Assembly: GCF_900116645.1 (NCBI RefSeq)
Contig: NZ_FPBO01000035.1
Location: 1-64,000, forward strand
DNA: 64,000 nucleotides
Direction: 5' to 3'
Source of the DNA: Pseudoduganella namucuonensis
GTDB lineage: Bacteria; Pseudomonadota; Gammaproteobacteria; Burkholderiales; Burkholderiaceae_D
Below are positions 7,451-15,439 of the stretch, piece by piece. Every line of letters begins with the position of its first letter. Position 1 is the first letter of the stretch. The position numbers and the translations under genes were made by a program. The notes beneath the pieces were generated by a model. That model had not been told where the DNA came from, made no database searches, and saw only the letters and a program-made list of their open reading frames with translations.

Positions 7451-8755
7451 ATGAAGCAAGAACCACTGAAAAACCTGATTACCGATTTGATCAGCGATCT
7501 GCGCGACCCCGGCCTGCTGTGGCAGCTGGCGGCGGTGGCGCTCGCCATCCTGCTGGGCTGGACCCTGTCCAGCCTGTTGCGCGCGCGCGTCGCCGCGCGC
7601 GAGCCGGTGGGCAATATCGCCCGCTTCGGCGTCGAGAGCTTCAGCCGCGTGGTCGGCCCGCTGGCCATCGTCACGCTGCTGTTCATCGCCGAGATCGTGC
7701 TGGCGCGCTGGCAGAAAGTGCATTTGCTGAAGGTGGCCGTGCCCATCTTCACTTCGCTGGCGGTGATACGCTTCACCTTCTACGTGCTGCGCCGCGTGTT
7801 CGCGCGCCACGGCCAGATCGGCGCCGCCATGCAGACCTTCGAGAAGATCTTCCAGCTGCTGGTCTGGCTGGGCGTGGCGCTGTACATCACCGGCGCCTGG
7901 CAGGACATCTTCGTCTACCTCGACAACACCGTGCTGCCGCTGGGCAAGCACAAAGTGTCGGTGGCGGACATCCTGCAGGCGCTGGTTTCCGTCGTGGTGC
8001 TGCTGATGCTGGCGCTGTGGGCCGGCGCCGCGCTGGAGGAGCGCCTGATGGGCGTGCAGGGCATGCACTCCAGCCTGCGGGTGGTGATGGCGCGCTTCGG
8101 CCGCGCCCTGCTGATCGTGGTGGCCGTGCTGGGCAGCCTGTCGATGGTGGGCATCGACCTCACCGTGCTGTCGGTGTTCGGCGGCGCGCTGGGCGTCGGC
8201 CTGGGCCTGGGCTTGCAGAAGATCGCCAGCAACTACGTGTCCGGCTTCGTCATCCTGCTGGACCGCAGCCTCACCATCGGCGACATGATCACGGTGGACA
8301 AGTACAGCGGCCGCGTGCTGCAGATCAACACCCGGTACACGGTGCTGCAGGGACTGGATGGCGTGGAATCCATCGTTCCCAATGAAATGCTGGTGTCGGG
8401 CGCGGTCCAGAATTCGACCTTGACCAACAAAAGCGTGTCGCTGAGCACCAAGGTGTCCGTTTCCTACGACACCGACCTGGACATGGCGCTGCGCCTGCTG
8501 GAGGAGGCGGCCCAGTCCGTCGAGCGCGTGGACCGGGACAAGGCGCCGAACGCGACGCTGGTGAACTTCGGCGCCGACGGCCTGGACCTGCAGGTGAGCT
8601 GGTGGATCGGCGACCCCGAGAACGGGCGGGGCGGCGTGATCTCCGACGTCAACCGCGCGATCTGGAAATCCTTCCAGGAACACGGCATTTCCGTTCCTTT
8701 CCCGCAACGGGAAATGCGTATTGTCAATCCGGAAAGATTGACGGAACAGCCTTGA
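7451..8755 (+). CDS. MscS-family mechanosensitive ion channel
   Basis: This 434-residue inner-membrane channel has about six membrane segments (near residues 22-43, 68-86, 96-113, 131-150, 173-195 and 215-245). The last runs into the glycine-rich pore helix GGALGVGLGLGLQKIASNYVSGF (the sequence is split by a typical glycine kink), followed by the beta domain start DRSLTIGDMITV. The cytoplasmic MscS domain continues to about residue 410. MscS channels release solutes on hypo-osmotic shock. With extra N-terminal helices it is a larger variant than E. coli MscS (286 aa). It begins 15 bases after the preceding terminator. Confidence 0.92.
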   Translation: MKQEPLKNLITDLISDLRDPGLLWQLAAVALAILLGWTLSSLLRARVAAREPVGNIARFGVESFSRVVGPLAIVTLLFIAEIVLARWQKVHLLKVAVPIFTSLAVIRFTFYVLRRVFARHGQIGAAMQTFEKIFQLLVWLGVALYITGAWQDIFVYLDNTVLPLGKHKVSVADILQALVSVVVLLMLALWAGAALEERLMGVQGMHSSLRVVMARFGRALLIVVAVLGSLSMVGIDLTVLSVFGGALGVGLGLGLQKIASNYVSGFVILLDRSLTIGDMITVDKYSGRVLQINTRYTVLQGLDGVESIVPNEMLVSGAVQNSTLTNKSVSLSTKVSVSYDTDLDMALRLLEEAAQSVERVDRDKAPNATLVNFGADGLDLQVSWWIGDPENGRGGVISDVNRAIWKSFQEHGISVPFPQREMRIVNPERLTEQP

Positions 8756-8898
8756 GCGCCTAAAAAATAGTCAGTGACCCTAGGCAACGAACGGCAAAAG
8801 AAGGCCGTTTCAGCGTACAATATCGCCCAATATGAGAAGTCGCGCCTGCTCAATTTGGTGAGCGGGCGGCGAACGGGACATCCCACTTTGGAGCGGTA

Positions 8899-10101
8899 AT
8901 GACCATTAGTTTACAAGCAGTTCTCGAATTCCTGAATACCGGCCTGACCGGTCTGTCCGGATGGCAAGTCTTTTTCTACACGCTGTTAGTCACCCACATC
9001 ACCATCGCCAGCGTCACCATCTACCTGCATCGCCACCAGGCGCACCGGGCGCTGGACCTGCACGGCATCCCCAGCCATTTCTTCCGTTTCTGGCTGTGGC
9101 TGACCACCGGCCAGGTGACCAAGGAATGGGCGTCGATCCACCGCAAGCACCACGCCAAGTGCGACACGGCTGAAGATCCGCACAGCCCGGTAACCCGCGG
9201 CATCAAGAAGGTATTCTGGGAAGGCGCCGAGCTGTATCGCGCCGAATCGAAGAATCTGGAAACCATGGAGAAATACGGCCATGGCACGCCGAGCGATTGG
9301 ATCGAGCGCAATCTCTACACCAAATACAGCTGGCAGGGCGTCGCCGCGCTGCTGATCATTAACGTGATGCTGTTTGGCGCCATCGGTATCACCGTGTGGG
9401 CCGTGCAGATGATCTGGATTCCAGTGACCGCCGCCGGCATTATCAACGGCATCGGCCATTACTGGGGCTACCGCAATTACGACTGCTCCGACGCGGCCAC
9501 CAATATCATCCCCTTCGGCATTTTGATCGGCGGCGAGGAACTGCATAATAACCACCACACCTTCGCGACGTCGGCCAAGCTGTCGTCCAAATGGTACGAG
9601 TTCGATATCGGCTGGTTCTATATCCGCGTTCTGGAAACGCTGGGCCTGGCGAAAGTGAAGAAAGTCGCACCCGCGCCTAAATTCCAGCACGGTAAAGTCC
9701 AGGCCGATCTGGAAACCCTGCAATCGGTTATCGCCAATCGTTACGACGTGATGGCCAAATACGCCAAATCGGTCAAGTCCGCCTGGAAAGAAGAACTGGC
9801 GCATTTAAAAGACAAGGCGGAATTGGAATCCCGTTTCCTGAAATCCTCGCGCAAATTGCTGCAGCGTGAACCAGCCAAACTGGAAGCGCCGCAAAAGCAG
9901 CAATTGAGCGAATTGTTCGAGCACAGCAAAGCGCTGGAAACCATGCACAATATGCGCGTCGAATTGGGCGTGATTTGGGAGCGTTCGCACTTCACCCGCG
10001 ACCAGCTGCTGCACAAGTTGCAGGACTGGTGCGATCGCGCCGAGGCGTCCGGTATCAAATCGCTGCAAGAGTTCTCGCTGCGTCTGCGCAGCTACGCATA
10101 A
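8899..10101 (+). CDS. Membrane fatty-acid desaturase (DesA-like, delta-9 type)
   Basis: This 400-residue integral membrane di-iron enzyme introduces a double bond into acyl chains. The three histidine boxes are visible: HRHQAH at 44-49, HRKHH at 81-85 and HNNHH at 216-220, plus H187 in GIGHYWG. Hydrophobic segments lie near 25-42, 60-70, 148-165 and 170-187. Residues about 250-400 form a long charged, helical C-terminal extension that is absent from short desaturases. The start ATG 8899 is preceded by GGAGCGG. It is a monocistronic gene with a terminator after it. Cold or membrane-stress control is likely by family but is not shown here. Confidence 0.9.
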   Translation: MTISLQAVLEFLNTGLTGLSGWQVFFYTLLVTHITIASVTIYLHRHQAHRALDLHGIPSHFFRFWLWLTTGQVTKEWASIHRKHHAKCDTAEDPHSPVTRGIKKVFWEGAELYRAESKNLETMEKYGHGTPSDWIERNLYTKYSWQGVAALLIINVMLFGAIGITVWAVQMIWIPVTAAGIINGIGHYWGYRNYDCSDAATNIIPFGILIGGEELHNNHHTFATSAKLSSKWYEFDIGWFYIRVLETLGLAKVKKVAPAPKFQHGKVQADLETLQSVIANRYDVMAKYAKSVKSAWKEELAHLKDKAELESRFLKSSRKLLQREPAKLEAPQKQQLSELFEHSKALETMHNMRVELGVIWERSHFTRDQLLHKLQDWCDRAEASGIKSLQEFSLRLRSYA

Positions 10102-10140
10102 AAACCACGGCCGGCATTCAGCCGGTTTCCCGCGGTTAAA

Positions 10141-10166
10141 AAAATGGCCCTCATGGGCCATTTTTT
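10141..10166. terminator. Rho-independent terminator after the desaturase gene
   Basis: AAAATGGCCC and GGGCCATTTT form a 10-bp stem with a TCAT loop, followed by more T. The A-tract on the other side lets it work on both strands. Confidence 0.85.
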
Positions 10167-10170
10167 ATTT

Positions 10171-10471
10171 CCCCAATTGAACGATAACGGCCAACGTACC
10201 AGGCTCGCCAAACACGCGAACCTGGCACTGTGCGAGGCCGCGCGCCGGCAAGCATTGACTGCCTGCCTATCGCAGGCTTGGCGAGTGCCTGGTTCGCGGC
10301 ACGCGGGCCAGGTACCAGTTCGGCGCCCCCGCCCAGCCCCCGTACAGGCCGCCCCACGGCCAAATCAAGCCAATACCTGGCGCGATCATGCTCGATCGCA
10401 GCTTGAATCCCTTGCCGCCACCCCCGCTTCTGCTACCATGACCCGGTTGTCTTTTTAGAAAATGGAGAATC
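10171..10471. other. Structured 300-bp intergenic region, no gene seen
   Basis: No supported coding gene is present. The stretch holds several inverted repeats: CGCGAACCTGGCACT (10215-10229) against AGTGCCTGGTTCGCG (10284-10298, one mismatch), CTCGCCAA (10204-10211) against TTGGCGAG (10278-10285), and a small GCCTGC/GCAGGC hairpin at 10261-10277. They cross rather than nest, so alternative folds are possible. It may be a repeat element or the leader of the SPFH gene. Confidence 0.45.
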
Positions 10472-11278
10472 ATGAATAACAGACTGATCGGCAAACTGGT
10501 TATTGTTGTGGCGGCGATAGGCGCGCTAATGTTGTTCTCCCCGTTCGCCATCGTCCCCGCCGGACATCGCGGCGTACTGACGACTTTCGGCAAGCCATCC
10601 GAAAACGTTTATGGCGAGGGCATCCATTTCCGCTGGCCCCTGGCGCAGAAAATGAATCTGGTGGGCGTCGCGATTGAAAAAGGCGAGGGGGAAGGCGACG
10701 CGGCTTCCAAGGACTTGCAGACCGTTAAAACCAAGGTGGTCATCAATTACCATGTGCGTCCAGACGCGGTGGTGGCTGTTTTTCGCGACCTGGGTAACCA
10801 GCCGGGTGAAAGGATCATCGTGCCCGCCGTGCACGAGGCGGTCAAGGCGGTTACCGCGCGCTATACGGCGGAGGAGCTGATTTCGAAAAGGGCGGTGGTC
10901 CGCGACGATATCGTCAACGCGCTGCGCGAGAGAATGGCGCGCCATGGCCTGGTGATCGACGAGTTTTCCATCGTCAGTTTTAATTTCAGTAAAACCTTCG
11001 ACGAGGCGATCGAGGCCAAAACCACGGCCGAGCAATTGAAAATGAAAGCGGAGCGCGATTTGCAGCGGATCGAAGTGGAGGCGCAGCAGAAAATAGCGCG
11101 CGCCAAGGCGGAGGCGGAATCGTTGTCGCTGCAACGCCAGCAGGTGACGCCTGAATTACTGCGCCTGCGCGAAACGGAGAACCAGGCCAAGGCGATCGAA
11201 AAATGGGATGGCCATCTGCCGACCACGATGACGGGCGGGGCTGTGCCGTTTATTAATGTCGGCGGCGGAGGTAAATAA
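10472..11278 (+). CDS. Prohibitin/SPFH-domain membrane protein
   Basis: This 268-residue protein has one N-terminal membrane segment (residues 7-26) and an SPFH/Band 7 domain (about 27-200) starting IVPAGHRGVLTTFGKPSENV. A charged coiled-coil (about 175-240, rich in Lys/Glu/Ala) precedes a glycine-rich tail. It resembles bacterial prohibitins and HflC, which form ring assemblies in the membrane and hold proteases such as FtsH. No HflK partner or nfeD gene adjoins it, so it is a stand-alone member. Its start is ATG 10472 with AATGGAG just upstream, and a bidirectional terminator follows. Confidence 0.85.
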   Translation: MNNRLIGKLVIVVAAIGALMLFSPFAIVPAGHRGVLTTFGKPSENVYGEGIHFRWPLAQKMNLVGVAIEKGEGEGDAASKDLQTVKTKVVINYHVRPDAVVAVFRDLGNQPGERIIVPAVHEAVKAVTARYTAEELISKRAVVRDDIVNALRERMARHGLVIDEFSIVSFNFSKTFDEAIEAKTTAEQLKMKAERDLQRIEVEAQQKIARAKAEAESLSLQRQQVTPELLRLRETENQAKAIEKWDGHLPTTMTGGAVPFINVGGGGK

Positions 11279-11286
11279 GGCGCAAT

Positions 11287-11315
11287 AAAAAAGCCGCTCG
11301 GTGAGCGGCTTTTTT
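11287..11315. terminator. Bidirectional terminator between the SPFH gene and rpmG
   Basis: AAAAAAGCCGCTC and GAGCGGCTTTTTT form a long stem with a GGT loop. It has T-runs in both directions and sits between two convergent genes. Confidence 0.9.
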
Positions 11316-11334
11316 AACCTGAAACAAGGATCGA

Positions 11335-11502
11335 TTACTTGATCTTGGTTTCTTTGTACATAACGTGCTTGCGGGCTTTAGGATCGAACTTCATGATCTC
11401 CATTTTTGCCGGCATGGTACGCTTGTTTTTGTCGGTGGTGTAGAAGTGACCAGTGCCTGCGGTCGATTCCAGTTTGATTTTGTCGCGGCCAGTTTTTGCC
11501 AT
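11335..11502 (-). CDS. rpmG: 50S ribosomal protein L33
   Basis: The 55-residue basic protein begins MAKTGRDKIKLESTAGTGHF and ends KHVMYKETKIK, the standard L33 sequence. It contains no cysteines, so it is the zinc-independent form. Its ribosome site is AGGGAG. It lies 13 bases after rpmB and is transcribed with it, as in most proteobacteria. Confidence 0.98.
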   Translation of the reverse strand: MAKTGRDKIKLESTAGTGHFYTTDKNKRTMPAKMEIMKFDPKARKHVMYKETKIK

Positions 11503-11515
11503 GATAGCTCCCTAA

Positions 11516-11752
11516 TTAAACTTTCTCGCCACGAGCACGCATGTCGGCCAGGACGGCGTCGATGCCTACCTTGTCGATGGTGCGCAGACCGGCGTTCGAA
11601 AGACGCAGGGTAACGTAACGGTTTTCAGATTCAACGAAGATGCGACGGTTCTGCAGGTTGGGCAGGAAACGACGCTTAGTTTTGTTGTTTGCATGGGAAA
11701 CATTGTTGCCGACCATCGGCTTCTTCCCAGTGACTTGGCAAACACGTGCCAT
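11516..11752 (-). CDS. rpmB: 50S ribosomal protein L28
   Basis: The 78-residue protein begins MARVCQVTGKKPMVGNNVSH and has the family tail LSNAGLRTIDKVGIDAVLADMRARGEKV. Start ATG 11752 is set by AAGGAG just upstream; the in-frame extension to 11854 runs through the promoter and is not coding. It is the first gene of rpmB-rpmG. Confidence 0.98.
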   Translation of the reverse strand: MARVCQVTGKKPMVGNNVSHANNKTKRRFLPNLQNRRIFVESENRYVTLRLSNAGLRTIDKVGIDAVLADMRARGEKV

Positions 11753-11792
11753 GGTGCACTCCTTGAGTAACTTCCGAAATTGGAAAAACAAG

Positions 11793-11821
11793 AGTATATA
11801 GAAAAAACTGAGCTTTTTCAA
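11793..11821 (-). promoter_or_regulatory. Sigma-70 promoter of rpmB-rpmG
   Basis: On the minus strand TTGAAA (complement of 11816-11821) and TATACT (complement of 11793-11798) are exactly 17 bp apart, about 40 bases before the rpmB start. Confidence 0.8.
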
Positions 11822-11941
11822 CGACTTGCGAAAAACAATTGTGTCTCTACCCATCGTCGAAATTTAACAATTGCAAAACGGCCCGCCAAGACCTTGTTTT
11901 CATAGGGTAAACCGCCCCGGCGCGGCGCCGTTTTCAGCTGT

Positions 11942-12616
11942 CTACAGCTGTCCGTGTTCGGCGAAGGAGTGCACCTGGTGGCCGGCCACGACGAAATGGT
12001 CGAGGATGCGCACATCGACCAGGGCCAGCGCCTGCACCAGCGCGCGCGTCAGCAGCAGGTCGGACTCGCTGGGCTCGGGCGTGCCGGAAGGGTGGTTGTG
12101 GGCCAGCATGACGCTGGCGGCGTTGCGCGCCAGCGCTTCCCGCACCACTTCGCGCGGGTAGACGCTGGTGTGCGACAGCGTGCCGCGGAACAGCTCGCGC
12201 GCCTCGATCAGCCGGTTTTTGACATCCAGGAACAACACATGGAAGGATTCGTAGGGCTGGCGGCCCAGTGTCAGCCGCAGGTATTCCTTGACGGCTTGCG
12301 GCGAACCGAGCACCTGGCCGGCCTTCAGCTGCTCGCCCAGCGCCCGCCGCGCCAGTTCCATCACGGCCTGCAGCTGGGCGAATTTGGCCGAACCGAGGCC
12401 GGGGATGGCGGAAAAGTCGCGCAGGCTGGCGGAGAACAGGCCGTTCAGCGAGCCGAAATGGGTGACGGTGTCGCGCGCCAGTTCCACGGCGTTCTTGCCG
12501 CGCACGCCCACGCGCAGGAAGACGGCCAGCAATTCCGCGTCGGACAGGGTGTTGGCGCCCTCGCGTATCAGGCGTTCGCGCGGACGCTGGTGTTCGGGCC
12601 AGTCGGCAATTCCCAT
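11942..12616 (-). CDS. radC: RadC-family JAB-domain protein
   Basis: This 224-residue protein has an N-terminal helix-hairpin-helix region (about 40-90; IPGLGSAKFAQLQAV) and a C-terminal JAB/MPN domain. The metal site is H173-N-H175-PSG with D186 (HNHPSGTPEPSESD). RadC was once linked to DNA repair, but its enzymatic role is unsettled. It lies on the same strand as rpmB but 189 bases upstream of it, with the rpmB promoter in between, so it need not be co-transcribed. Confidence 0.95.
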   Translation of the reverse strand: MGIADWPEHQRPRERLIREGANTLSDAELLAVFLRVGVRGKNAVELARDTVTHFGSLNGLFSASLRDFSAIPGLGSAKFAQLQAVMELARRALGEQLKAGQVLGSPQAVKEYLRLTLGRQPYESFHVLFLDVKNRLIEARELFRGTLSHTSVYPREVVREALARNAASVMLAHNHPSGTPEPSESDLLLTRALVQALALVDVRILDHFVVAGHQVHSFAEHGQL

Positions 12617-12699
12617 GCTGCACCTCGCTGCGCCGGGACATCCGGCTCAATCCAGCAGTATGGTCCGACGGGATGGGCCGGCTTTATAAAGGCGCAAGC

Positions 12700-13698
12700 T
12701 TAGCGCGCCGGCGCCCCCGCCTGCCGGTCGGACTGGCCCTCCGGCTGCATGAGGCGTGGCATGGTGGCGGCGATGGCGAAGGGCAGCAGCACCGGGTACA
12801 GGCCCCAGATGGCGCGGCCGTCGACGCGCACGCACAGCGCAGCGTACAACGGCGGCAGCGCCAGCAGCAGGAGCAGGCTTTTCAGCGGCCGCAGCTGCCC
12901 GGGCGCGCGGCCCAGGCCGATCAGCGCCAGCGGCAGCACCACGCCCGCCGCCAGCGCCATCGAGGCCAGCGAGCGCAGGTCGCCCAGCGCGTGGATGGCC
13001 TGGTTCAGGCTGGGTGTCCAGCTATAGGCGGGCAGGCCGGCGAGCAGCCACCAGCGCACGGCCAGGATCCAGGCGCCGGCGGCCGCCAGCGCCGCCAGGC
13101 CGGCCGGGATGGCGATTTGCCGCGCGGCCAGCAGCCAGACCAGCAACAGGACGTTTTCCTCGCGCACGGCGGTGCCGGCCAGCCCGGCGGCGGCGGCGAG
13201 CCAGGGCTGGCCGGAAACCAGGGCCAGCACGAAGGCGGCGCGGGCGCAGATGGAGCCCGGATCCACCAGCAGATAGGGCGCGTACCAGTAGGTGGGCACG
13301 CAGGCCACCAGCATCAGGCCCGCCAGGAAGGCTTTGCGGCGGTTGTAGCCCAGGCGCATCACGCTGAGCGCGGCCATGCAGCCGGCCGCGCTGACCAGTA
13401 GCCAGTTCAGCATGGCGAAGCTGTTGCGCAGTTCGCCTGGAATGATGGAGGCCACGGCCGGCACCAGCACCCGGTAGGGGAAGGGCGCCCGCAGCTCGCC
13501 GAAGGGCAATTCGCCGCGCAGATAGCGGGCGGTATTGAAATAGGCCAGCGAGTCCTCGACCGTGCCGCCCCAGCGCCACCACATGAGGGCGAGGGCGAGC
13601 GAGGAGAAGACGGCGATCATGCCCAGCAGTTGCGGACGCTCCAGCGAGCGCGCCGCGGCGTAGCGGTAGGGGGAGGGAAAAATTTGCATGGCGCGCAT
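12700..13698 (-). CDS. Polytopic membrane protein, possible glycosyltransferase-like
   Basis: This protein of about 332 residues has at least eight hydrophobic segments and very little soluble sequence. It has WGGTVEDSLAYFNTARYLRG after the first membrane helix and PFPYRVLVPAVASIIPG a little later. An acidic/aromatic loop after TM1 followed by RxLVP is reminiscent of membrane mannosyl/arabinosyltransferase-like or wzy-like proteins, but I cannot assign a family. Start choice is uncertain: ATGs at 13698, 13689 and 13737 are in frame and none has a good ribosome site. It is divergent from fkpB. Confidence 0.6.
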   Translation of the reverse strand: MRAMQIFPSPYRYAAARSLERPQLLGMIAVFSSLALALMWWRWGGTVEDSLAYFNTARYLRGELPFGELRAPFPYRVLVPAVASIIPGELRNSFAMLNWLLVSAAGCMAALSVMRLGYNRRKAFLAGLMLVACVPTYWYAPYLLVDPGSICARAAFVLALVSGQPWLAAAAGLAGTAVREENVLLLVWLLAARQIAIPAGLAALAAAGAWILAVRWWLLAGLPAYSWTPSLNQAIHALGDLRSLASMALAAGVVLPLALIGLGRAPGQLRPLKSLLLLLALPPLYAALCVRVDGRAIWGLYPVLLPFAIAATMPRLMQPEGQSDRQAGAPAR

Positions 13699-13830
13699 TC
13701 TATTCGATGCGGCAAGAAATGTCTTATTTGCTAACATCCGCTCACAACCGGGGGCGGCGGCGCTCACCGGGCGGGACGCTGGCCGGCAAGCTGGCTTACA
13801 ATAGACGTTTTGCACGCAATAAAGAAGATC

Positions 13831-14286
13831 ATGTCCAACGCGCAACCCGCCGTCGTCACCGCCTCGGCCTACCTCACCCTGCATTACCGCCTCGCCAAGC
13901 TCGACGGTACTGACATCGTCACCACCTTCAACGGCAACCCCGCCACGCTGATGCTGGGCCAGGGCCAGTTGGCCCCCGTGCTGGAGGAACTGCTGCTGGG
14001 CCTGCCGGAAGGCACGCACAAGACCTTCGAGCTGGACCCGGGCGTCGGCTTCGGCCCGCGCAACCCGGACCTGGTGCGTCCCGTGTCCCGCGCCACGCTG
14101 GACGAGAACTCGGTGCCGGGCGCCGACTACAAGGTGGGCGACCTGGTGGACTTCGCCGCGCCGGGCGGCGGCCGTTTCGCCGGCGTGCTGCGCGAACTGG
14201 GCGAGAGCGAGGCGATCTTCGACTTCAACCATCCGCTGGCGGGCCAGCCGCTGCGCTTCGAGGTGAACCTCATCTCCGTGCTGTAA
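13831..14286 (+). CDS. fkpB: FKBP-type peptidyl-prolyl isomerase (SlpA/FkpB-like)
   Basis: The 151-residue protein is a small cytoplasmic FKBP of the SlyD/SlpA type: LTLHYRLAKLDGTDIVTTFN, then GQGQLAPVLEELLLGLPEG, an inserted-in-flap chaperone domain (about 70-125) and a closing strand LRFEVNLISVL. It speeds proline isomerisation and may aid folding. It lies 11 bases upstream of ispH, the same order as fkpB-ispH in E. coli. Start ATG 13831 has AAGAAG upstream. Confidence 0.92.
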   Translation: MSNAQPAVVTASAYLTLHYRLAKLDGTDIVTTFNGNPATLMLGQGQLAPVLEELLLGLPEGTHKTFELDPGVGFGPRNPDLVRPVSRATLDENSVPGADYKVGDLVDFAAPGGGRFAGVLRELGESEAIFDFNHPLAGQPLRFEVNLISVL

Positions 14287-14297
14287 GGAACCGGACC

Positions 14298-15248
14298 ATG
14301 GACAAAGAAATCCTGCTGGCCCAGCCGCGCGGCTTTTGCGCCGGCGTGGACCGCGCCATTGAAATCGTCGAGCGCGCGCTGAAACAGTTCGGCGCGCCCA
14401 TCTACGTGCGCCACGAGATCGTGCACAACGCCTATGTGGTGGAGGACCTGCGCAACAAGGGTGCGATCTTCATCGAGGACCTGGACGATGTGCCCGCCGG
14501 CAACACGCTGGTGTTTTCCGCCCACGGCGTGCCGAAATCGGTGCGCGCCGAGGCCGAGGCGCGCGGCCTGAGCATCTACGACGCGACCTGCCCGCTGGTG
14601 ACCAAGGTGCACGTGGAAGTGGCCAAGATGCGCAAGCAGGGTTGCGAGATCGTCATGATCGGCCACGACGGCCACCCCGAGGTCGAAGGCACGATGGGCC
14701 AGACCGACGAGGGCATGTATCTGGTGGAGACGGTGGACGATGTGCAAACGCTGGCCGTCAAAAATCCGGACAATCTGGCCTATGTGACGCAGACAACGTT
14801 GTCGGTGGACGACACCATCGACATAATCGCCGCCCTCAAGCTGAAATTCCCGAACATTATTGAGCCGAAAAAAGGCGACATCTGCTACGCCACCACCAAC
14901 CGCCAGGAGGCCGTGAAATTCATGGCGCCGCAGGTGGACGTGGTGATCGTCGTGGGCAGCCCGAACAGCTCGAATTCCAACCGCCTGCGCGAAGTGGCGG
15001 AGAAGAAGGGCACCCCGGCCTACATGGTCGACAACGCCTCGCAGATCGATCCCGCCTGGCTGGACGGCAAGCTGCGCGTGGGCGTCACGGCCGGCGCGTC
15101 CGCGCCCGAGGTGTTGGTGCAGGCCGTTATCGACCGCCTCAAGGAGCTGGGCGCGCGCAGCGTGCGCGCGCTGGACGGCGTGCAGGAAGCGGTCACTTTC
15201 CCGCTGCCGAAGGGCCTGGACGGGGTCAAGGCCGCCCCGGTCATCTGA
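14298..15248 (+). CDS. ispH: 4-hydroxy-3-methylbut-2-enyl diphosphate reductase
   Basis: IspH (LytB, 316 aa) carries out the last step of the MEP pathway, making IPP and DMAPP from HMBPP. The three iron-sulfur cysteines are C14 (PRGFCAGVDRAI), C98 (DATCPLVTKVH) and C196 (GDICYATTNRQ). The substrate-binding histidines and glutamate are present in FSAHGVPK and GHDGHPEVEGT. The length is typical. It is translationally close to fkpB. Confidence 0.98.
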   Translation: MDKEILLAQPRGFCAGVDRAIEIVERALKQFGAPIYVRHEIVHNAYVVEDLRNKGAIFIEDLDDVPAGNTLVFSAHGVPKSVRAEAEARGLSIYDATCPLVTKVHVEVAKMRKQGCEIVMIGHDGHPEVEGTMGQTDEGMYLVETVDDVQTLAVKNPDNLAYVTQTTLSVDDTIDIIAALKLKFPNIIEPKKGDICYATTNRQEAVKFMAPQVDVVIVVGSPNSSNSNRLREVAEKKGTPAYMVDNASQIDPAWLDGKLRVGVTAGASAPEVLVQAVIDRLKELGARSVRALDGVQEAVTFPLPKGLDGVKAAPVI

Positions 15249-15356
15249 ATTTAATTTTGCGAACTTAATTATTTTTCGATATTAGTTTTTATTAAACCTC
15301 GCTATCATTGCGAACGCTTTCACGCCAGACCGATTGAAAGCAACGCAGCAGCGTCA

Positions 15357-15394
15357 CGGCACCATGGAGAGCCCGCTCTCCGGGTGCCGTTTTT
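15357..15394 (+). terminator. Rho-independent terminator upstream of livH
   Basis: CGGCACC/GGTGCCG with an inner GGAGAG/CTCTCC stem and a CCCG loop is followed by TTTTTG. It lies 109 bases after ispH and 46 bases before livH. It either ends the fkpB-ispH transcript or, if a promoter lies in the AT-rich stretch at about 15250-15310, acts as an attenuator in the liv leader. Confidence 0.75.
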
Positions 15395-15439
15395 GTTAAG
15401 CGGGCAGCCGCACAACGCGATAAAAGAGGCATTCCCACG

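Noticed and set aside
10144..10458. 104-codon frame after the desaturase gene
   Set aside because: It starts inside a terminator hairpin, runs through crossed inverted repeats and has no ribosome site.
15364..15399. Twelve-codon mini-frame in the livH leader (possible leader peptide)
   Set aside because: It has one Leu and no Ile or Val, has no ribosome site and lies in the hairpin itself, so it does not look like a classic Leu/Ile/Val attenuator peptide.
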